This document shows positions 58,793 to 64,000 of a stretch of 64,000 bases of DNA, in pieces. How positions within the stretch are numbered: the stretch's first letter is position 1; each line of letters opens with the position of its first letter. The position numbers were made by a program, and so were the translations under genes. The stretch covers positions 9,898-73,897 of the forward strand of contig JAWXUP010000007.1 of the NCBI GenBank assembly GCA_044426345.1, written 5' to 3'. The DNA comes from CAYJLC01 sp044426345. GTDB lineage: Bacteria; Bacillota; Clostridia; Oscillospirales; Butyricicoccaceae. The notes beneath the pieces were generated by a model that worked only from the letters and a program-made list of their open reading frames with translations, had not been told where the DNA came from and did not search any database.

Positions 58793-60580
58793 TTATACAA
58801 ATTGAGAATAGTACATAGTATGATACTGACCTTTTTTTTCTAGCAGTTCATCATGAGTACCTTGTTCGATAATTTTACCATTACCGATAACTAGGATTTT
58901 GTCGGCATTTTGGATAGTAGAAAGTCTGTGTGCGATTACAAAACACGTTTTGTTTTGCATTAAATTTTGCATAGCCTCTTGTACCAATAATTCTGTTGCT
59001 GAGTCGATATTTGAGGTTGCTTCGTCCAAAATTAGCATAGGAGCTTTTACTAGCATTGCACGGGCAATTGAAATAAGCTGTTTTTGACCTTTTGATAAGT
59101 TACTACCTTCATCGGTGATAACGGTTTGATATCCTTTTGGAAGTGATTTTATAAAACTATCAATTTTCGCATCTTTTGCAACGCGTTTGATATCTTCCAT
59201 TGTAGCATCTTTGTGAACATATGCTATATTTTCGAATATTGTGCCTTTAAAAATCCAAGTTTCTTGTAGTACCATAGAAAAGGCTTTTCGTAAACTTTTT
59301 CGTGTGATATCTGTTATAGGCTTACCGTCTATCGTAACAGTACCTTCTTGGTAATCGTAAAAACGCATTAATAGATTAATTATTGTAGTTTTACCTGCAC
59401 CAGTAGGCCCTACGATTGCTATTGTTTGACCACTTTTAACATTGATATTCATATCTTGCAATATGATTTTTTCTGGAACATAACCAAAGTCTACGTTTTC
59501 GAAAGTAACTTTACCTTGAACATCTCTAAGTTCGTCAGCATCTTCAATGTCAAGTGGTTCAGGTTTTTCTTCAAGTAGAGTGAAAATTCTGTTCGCAGCT
59601 GAAAATGCAGATTGGATTTCTGCTGCAAGGTTTGCGATTTCATTAATTGGACTAGTGAATTTTCTTGAATATAATACGAATGCTGCTAAATTACCAATAC
59701 TTATTGCACCACCCATAAAGAATAGTGTACCTACTAGACCAACTAGTGATAATGAGATATTATTGATAAATCCCATAGTACTACCCATCATACCACCTTG
59801 TGAGTCGGCTTTGAAATAAGCTGTACTTGCACCTTCGTTTTGCTCGTCGTAGCGTTCTATCATTTTTTCTTGTTGTTGATATGCGATAATGGCTTTTAAA
59901 CCAGACAAAAGTTCTTCGGTATAACCATTAAGCTCACCGAGTTTACGTGAACGGCGTCTGAAAAGTGGCTTTGTATAACGAAGTCTGTGACGTGCAAGAA
60001 TTACTGTCGCTGTAGTTGTTAATGCAAGCACTAAAATAAGCAACGGAGATATTGTTAACATCATTACGAATGAGAAAATAAGCGTAATGATACTGTTGCC
60101 AATTTGAATAATATCGTTTGTAAGCGAGGTGTTTAACACGCCGATATCGTAAGACATACACGAAATGATGTCACCAGCTTGTTTTGTATCAAAATATGAA
60201 ATTGGTAGGTCTAACAGATGGTCTTGGACTTGCGTTCTTAATGTTTTTGCTATGTTTTTACCAATATGAATCATAATTCTGTATATTATAAAAGACAAAA
60301 TTGATGATGCAACATATAAAATAACCATAGATATACAAATTCTAGTTACAGTCTCAAAAGTTCCACCAGTTTGCAATATCGAAATAGCATCGATTGCTTG
60401 ACCACTTAAATATGGTCCTAGAAGTGCGAATGAGTTTGAAATTATAAGTAAAATTATTACTAATATAATAAGACCAATATATGGTCTGTGATACTGTGCA
60501 ATTTTTTTGAATATTGAACTCTTAGAGACGTTTTTTCTCTCTAATTCTTCAGGGTCTAACTCTAATTTTTTCTTTGCCAT
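58793..60580 (-). CDS. ABC exporter half-transporter (subunit with degenerate signature motif)
   Basis: 595 aa. Six-helix membrane domain (about residues 35-330), then an ATPase domain: Walker A GPTGAGKTTIINLL, signature LSKGQKQLISIARAM (the usual LSGGQ is altered), Walker B MLILDEATSNID with catalytic Glu, and H-loop IAHRLSTIQ. It lies 26 bp after the other half-transporter, forming a heterodimeric exporter of the multidrug/peptide type. Substrate unknown. Confidence 0.94.
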   Translation of the reverse strand: MAKKKLELDPEELERKNVSKSSIFKKIAQYHRPYIGLIILVIILLIISNSFALLGPYLSGQAIDAISILQTGGTFETVTRICISMVILYVASSILSFIIYRIMIHIGKNIAKTLRTQVQDHLLDLPISYFDTKQAGDIISCMSYDIGVLNTSLTNDIIQIGNSIITLIFSFVMMLTISPLLILVLALTTTATVILARHRLRYTKPLFRRRSRKLGELNGYTEELLSGLKAIIAYQQQEKMIERYDEQNEGASTAYFKADSQGGMMGSTMGFINNISLSLVGLVGTLFFMGGAISIGNLAAFVLYSRKFTSPINEIANLAAEIQSAFSAANRIFTLLEEKPEPLDIEDADELRDVQGKVTFENVDFGYVPEKIILQDMNINVKSGQTIAIVGPTGAGKTTIINLLMRFYDYQEGTVTIDGKPITDITRKSLRKAFSMVLQETWIFKGTIFENIAYVHKDATMEDIKRVAKDAKIDSFIKSLPKGYQTVITDEGSNLSKGQKQLISIARAMLVKAPMLILDEATSNIDSATELLVQEAMQNLMQNKTCFVIAHRLSTIQNADKILVIGNGKIIEQGTHDELLEKKGQYHTMYYSQFV

Positions 60581-60606
60581 TATTTTTCTACCTCCTATCC
60601 TAAATT

Positions 60607-62334
60607 CTACTCGCCAATTACGCCAAGTTGATGGGCACTTAAATCTTGATATACTTTACAACGTTTCATAAGGTCATCGTGTTTACCCATATCGATGATT
60701 TTGCCTTCATCTAAAATAATGATTAAATCAGAATCCTTAACCGAACTTATACGTTGCGCAACCAAAACAGTAGTAGTATCGCCTTGAACTTTATTCAATT
60801 CTTGACGTAAAAGAGAATCAGTTTTGTAGTCAAGAGCACTTGAAGAGTCGTCCAGTATTAATATTTCAGGTGAACTTGCAACAGCACGCGCTATAAGTAA
60901 GCGTTGTTTTTGTCCACCACTTAGATTACTACCTTTGATAGCCAGTTTGTAGTCATATCCTTCAGGATAAGCACTTACGAAATTTTTAGCTTGTGATACT
61001 TCAAGAGATTGGTCTACTTCGTCTTCTTGAAGTTCACGACCAAAACAAATATTTTCTAAGATTGTATCACTAAATAAATAGTCACTTTGTAGTGCCACGC
61101 CGAATTTTTTGTGTAAATTTTCAAGAGGTATGCCTCTAATGTTTTTACCACCAATATATACATTACCTTTTGTAACATCATAAAAACGCATTAATAAGAG
61201 CAATAAAGTACTTTTACCACTACCAGTAGCACCTAAAATACCTAAAGTTTGACCTTTTTCTAGTCCGAAACTAATATTTTGAAGGTTCATTTGATGTTGG
61301 CTTGCCATATTTGCATTATATGCGAAACTTACGTTTTCAAAATAAATATATGGAGCATCTTTTTTATCTTTTGTTTCGCTGACTAATAAATCTTGTTCAT
61401 AATTCATAACTTGTTGGATACGGTCACCAGATGCTATACCTTTTGTTGTCATAATAAATATACGAGAAATGTTCATTAAAGCACCTAGGATAATAGTGAA
61501 ATATGTAATGAATGCTAATAAAACTCCGACATCACAATGTCCAGAATTAACACGATATGCACCAACAAATAGTACTAGAACAGATGCGATATTTAAAATC
61601 ATATTTGCTACTGGATTTGTTAAAATCATATTCGCAGTGGCTTTTATATCGCTTTTTGTAAGATTATCGTTAATTTCACGGAATTTTTCTGTTTCAAAAA
61701 ACTTAGCTCCAAGAGCTTTTATAACGCGAATACCTAAAACATTTTCACGTACACAGCCTGCCATATCGTCTTCGCCTCTTTGAACGACACCGTAAAGTGG
61801 AAGACCTCTTTTTGAAATAATACTTACAGCAATGATTATAACTGGCATAACACCTGTTATAATTAGAGCAAGCACAGGGTCTAGTGTGAAAGAAATGAAA
61901 ATAGCACCTATAAGCAATACAGGAGCACGAACACCCATACGAAGCATAGTAGATATAACTTGTTGGATATTATAAGTATCAGAAGTAAGTCTTGTTTCGA
62001 GCGATGCTACTGATATATAGTCGATTTGAGCAGCTGAAAGATATACCGATTTACCGAATAAGTCTTTACGAATAGAATAACCTACTGCACCAGATACCAT
62101 AGATGAGATATAGTTGGCAGAAAAGTTAAATATCCATGTTATGAATGACACTATCAACATATATCCACCCCAACGTACTGCTAACATAACGTCATGTTGT
62201 TGTGCGATTTCGTCAATAAGTGTTGCTAAAATTACAGGTATAACAAGATCCATTAACGAACCTGTAAACTTTAACAATAGTGCTGAAATAGTTTTCCATT
62301 TGTGCAATTTCAAATATTTTGCAAAAAGTTCCAT
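60607..62334 (-). CDS. ABC exporter half-transporter (subunit with degenerate catalytic site)
   Basis: 575 aa. Six-helix membrane domain (about 15-310) and ATPase domain: Walker A GATGSGKSTLLLLL, intact signature LSGGQKQRLLIARAV, Walker B ILILDDSSSALD (Asp where the catalytic Glu is expected) and VAQRISSVKD (Gln for the H-loop His). The defects are complementary to those in its partner, leaving one working and one degenerate ATP site. First gene of the two-gene operon. Confidence 0.94.
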   Translation of the reverse strand: MELFAKYLKLHKWKTISALLLKFTGSLMDLVIPVILATLIDEIAQQHDVMLAVRWGGYMLIVSFITWIFNFSANYISSMVSGAVGYSIRKDLFGKSVYLSAAQIDYISVASLETRLTSDTYNIQQVISTMLRMGVRAPVLLIGAIFISFTLDPVLALIITGVMPVIIIAVSIISKRGLPLYGVVQRGEDDMAGCVRENVLGIRVIKALGAKFFETEKFREINDNLTKSDIKATANMILTNPVANMILNIASVLVLFVGAYRVNSGHCDVGVLLAFITYFTIILGALMNISRIFIMTTKGIASGDRIQQVMNYEQDLLVSETKDKKDAPYIYFENVSFAYNANMASQHQMNLQNISFGLEKGQTLGILGATGSGKSTLLLLLMRFYDVTKGNVYIGGKNIRGIPLENLHKKFGVALQSDYLFSDTILENICFGRELQEDEVDQSLEVSQAKNFVSAYPEGYDYKLAIKGSNLSGGQKQRLLIARAVASSPEILILDDSSSALDYKTDSLLRQELNKVQGDTTTVLVAQRISSVKDSDLIIILDEGKIIDMGKHDDLMKRCKVYQDLSAHQLGVIGE

Positions 62335-62386
62335 TAAATTTAATACACCCCTCGTCTGTTTCGTTCATCATTTATTCATTATTACT

Positions 62387-62395
62387 AGTATACCA
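62387..62395 (-). promoter_or_regulatory. Extended -10 promoter of the ABC exporter operon
   Basis: On the minus strand TGGTATACT matches TGnTATAnT (TATACT at 62387-62392). No convincing -35 was found; the leader is about 50 nt. Confidence 0.5.
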
Positions 62396-62678
62396 CACTT
62401 TTTACTATTTTTGTAGCAATATGGAAAAATTTTTTTAAGTTTTAGAAAATTCTAGTATTAATCACGATTTTTAGGGTGAAATTTTGTAAAAAATAACTCT
62501 TGAAAATAAAAAACGTTGTGTACAATAATAATTACAAAAGTTTAAATTGTGCATTTTCCACAAAAAGATGATGTGTGTTTTTGTGAGGTGTGTTAGTGTA
62601 TAAAATAATTAATATAAAATCAAGTGGATTGCAGATTGTAAACTTCTGAATTTAGCACTTTATTAATTATTGAAAGTA
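62396..62678. other. AT-rich divergent intergenic region, no gene seen
   Basis: About 280 bp between the exporter and ruvC promoters. It contains TTTTCCACA near 62550 (one mismatch from a DnaA box) and a GT-rich stretch at 62567-62600. No RNA or repeat of the window's families was recognised. Confidence 0.45.
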
Positions 62679-62687
62679 TGATATAAT
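62679..62687 (+). promoter_or_regulatory. Extended -10 promoter of ruvCA
   Basis: TGATATAAT (TATAAT at 62682-62687), 31 bp before the ruvC ATG. The -35 is poor. Confidence 0.55.
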
Positions 62688-62717
62688 ATTTACTAAGTAT
62701 AAATATGAGGTAGTAAA

Positions 62718-63203
62718 ATGACAATTTTAGGTATAGACCCAGGGTATGCTATTGTTGGATACGGATTGGTGTCTTATGATAAATATAAATTTAAATCACT
62801 AGGTCACGGTGCGATTACTACCAAAGCTGGCATTCCTATGAATACAAGACTTTTGGAAGTTTTTAATGATATGATTACGATTTTAGAAACTTTTAAGCCG
62901 GATTGTGTGGCTGTAGAAAAACTTTTCTTTAATTCCAATACAAAAACTGCGATAGATGTTGCACAAGCACGTGGTGTTATTATTGTTGCGTGTGCATCGA
63001 AAAATATTCCGATATACGAATACACTCCACTTCAAGTGAAACAATCGGTAACTGGATATGGCAGAGCTGAAAAAGCTCAAGTAATGGAGATGACAAAAAG
63101 TATCTTGGGACTCAATAGTATCCCAAAACCAGACGATGCTGCCGATGCACTTGCTATTGCAATTTGTCACGGACATTGTTTTAATTCGAATTTAATGAGG
63201 TAA
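62718..63203 (+). CDS. ruvC: Holliday junction resolvase RuvC
   Basis: 161-aa endonuclease that cuts Holliday junctions. Acidic catalytic residues lie in ILGIDPGYAIVGYG (Asp7), AVEKLFFNSNTKTAID (Glu near 68) and KPDDAADALAIAICHGH (Asp pair near 141-144). GYGRAEKAQVM is also conserved. It is followed by ruvA after 3 bp. GAGGTAG precedes the ATG. Confidence 0.97.
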   Translation: MTILGIDPGYAIVGYGLVSYDKYKFKSLGHGAITTKAGIPMNTRLLEVFNDMITILETFKPDCVAVEKLFFNSNTKTAIDVAQARGVIIVACASKNIPIYEYTPLQVKQSVTGYGRAEKAQVMEMTKSILGLNSIPKPDDAADALAIAICHGHCFNSNLMR

Positions 63204-63206
63204 TAT

Positions 63207-63809
63207 ATGTTTTATTATTTAAACGGTGAAGTTACTGTTAAAGAACAAAATTTAATTGTAGTAGATGTAAATGGCGTTGGATATGCGGTGCATACTAGTT
63301 TGAATACGCTTTCAAAGGTAGAACTCAACAAAAAACACAAGTTATACACATATTGTAATATTCGCGAAGATGCCTTTGATATTTTTGGTTTCTACGATAT
63401 GGAAGAACTTAATTTTTATAAATTGCTAACAGGAATTACAGGTGTAGGTCCAAAAGCTGCCTTGTCCATATTATCAGTTGCAAGCCCAGAAAGTTTAGCT
63501 CTTGCGATAATTACAGGAGATGAAAAATTAATCACTCGTGCTGTTGGCATCGGAAAAAAAATAGCCAGCAGAATTGTGCTAGAACTAAAAGATAAAATTG
63601 CCAAAGAACAAATTTCAAGTGGCAGTGTATCGCAAGTTGAATTTATCGGCGGTGATGTTGATAATTCCAATGTTTCAGAGGCGATTTCTGCACTTATGGT
63701 GCTAGGTTATTCACAATCTGAGGCAACGCAAGCGTTAAGAGGTGTTGATGGCACACTGAATGCTGACCAAATTATTAAAATTGCTCTTAAAAATTTGCTT
63801 AAACAATAA
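63207..63809 (+). CDS. ruvA: Holliday junction DNA helicase subunit RuvA
   Basis: 200-aa junction-binding protein. Domain I is an OB fold (MFYYLNGEVTVKEQNLIVVDVNGVGYAVH). Domain II has helix-hairpin-helix motifs (LLTGITGVGPKAALSIL, ITRAVGIGKKIASRIVLELKDK), and domain III binds RuvB (SEAISALMVLGYSQSEATQAL). The ruvB gene is not adjacent inside the window: a repeat element follows instead. Confidence 0.97.
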   Translation: MFYYLNGEVTVKEQNLIVVDVNGVGYAVHTSLNTLSKVELNKKHKLYTYCNIREDAFDIFGFYDMEELNFYKLLTGITGVGPKAALSILSVASPESLALAIITGDEKLITRAVGIGKKIASRIVLELKDKIAKEQISSGSVSQVEFIGGDVDNSNVSEAISALMVLGYSQSEATQALRGVDGTLNADQIIKIALKNLLKQ

Positions 63810-63810
63810 T

Positions 63811-64000
63811 TTTTTTGTATGATTTGCAGTTGGGGGAGTTTATCTTATACCTTTGGTGCAAAGTTTTTATTCATACACTCAACACTTACTGCTAGTGATA
63901 TCTTTTTTCTCGGCAGTCGCTCGCCGCGTGGCTGATACTTTGGGACGTCCCAAAGTATCCAAAAGACGAAATCTTTTTGCGAAAAGATTTATCAAAATCT
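63811..64000 (+). repeat. Dispersed element, copy 7, probably type I, cut by window end
   Basis: Starts directly after ruvA. The proximal arm (TACCTTTGGTGCAAAG, then CTCAACACTTACTGCTAGTG) matches copy 6. Palindrome at 63934-63959 and hairpin AAATCTTTTTGCGAAAAGATTT with the type I loop (GCG, not TAT). The last bases ATCAAAATCT match the type I junction before the distal arm, which lies beyond the window. Confidence 0.85.

Overview
The window is low-GC DNA from an anaerobic, endospore-forming member of the Clostridia (Firmicutes). The support is an Rnf electron-transport operon, sporulation genes (spoIIE, spoVAC-spoVAD-spoVAE), a 2-hydroxyacyl-CoA dehydratase activase-type protein, a HrcA/CIRCE heat-shock regulon, strong AGGAGG-type ribosome binding sites and AT-rich intergenic DNA. 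No rRNA, tRNA, CRISPR array, prophage or transposase gene was seen. A genus cannot be named from this sequence.

Layout. 1-4.2 kb: rnfC-D-G-E-A-(B) on the minus strand. 4.6-7.2 kb: spoIIE and a small membrane protein (-). 7.3-12.5 kb: an SbcD/SbcC-like nuclease and ATPase pair, then an Asp23-family protein with a FakA/YloV-type kinase (+). 13.2-16.8 kb: GH3 lipoprotein, FlK-like thioesterase, spoVA genes (-). 17.1-21.3 kb: a 1403-aa CoA-dehydratase activase fusion (+). 21.8-36.2 kb (-): M24-like protein with two Gfo/Idh/MocA oxidoreductases, M18 aminopeptidase, a Sua5-CoaE fusion, ZIP transporter, prfA, DUF218 protein, ABC-F ATPase, cyclophilin and a DUF4914-like P-loop protein. 36.5-38.8 kb (+): membrane-anchored cyclophilin, TauE/SafE transporter and two tiny Cys-rich membrane proteins. 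39.1-48.3 kb (-): uracil/purine permease, YihY, a molybdenum hydroxylase (xanthine dehydrogenase-type) operon with its cofactor genes, and a DEAD-box helicase. 48.6-51.0 kb (+): pncB and an AEC transporter. 52.0-57.9 kb (+): CIRCE-hrcA-grpE-[repeat block]-dnaK-nitroreductase-dnaJ. 58.8-62.3 kb (-): a heterodimeric ABC exporter. 62.7-63.8 kb (+): ruvC-ruvA.

The most unusual content is not protein coding. Seven copies of a roughly 330-380 bp element share a core of about 100 bp with a perfect 26-bp palindrome followed by a second conserved hairpin. The copies occur in two architectures with different distal arms. Six of the seven lie directly 3' of a gene in the same orientation relative to it. 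One copy is flanked by an exact 26-bp duplication of a terminator hairpin, and the type I copies whose distal end is visible finish at a short palindrome. A second family of short palindromes (ends GTAGGG...CCGT, stems interchangeable by compensatory change) fills most intergenic gaps, including a block between grpE and dnaK. Other points of interest are an apparent AUA start codon on the Sua5-CoaE fusion and a cluster of DnaA-box-like sites beside the tandem Cys-rich mini-proteins.
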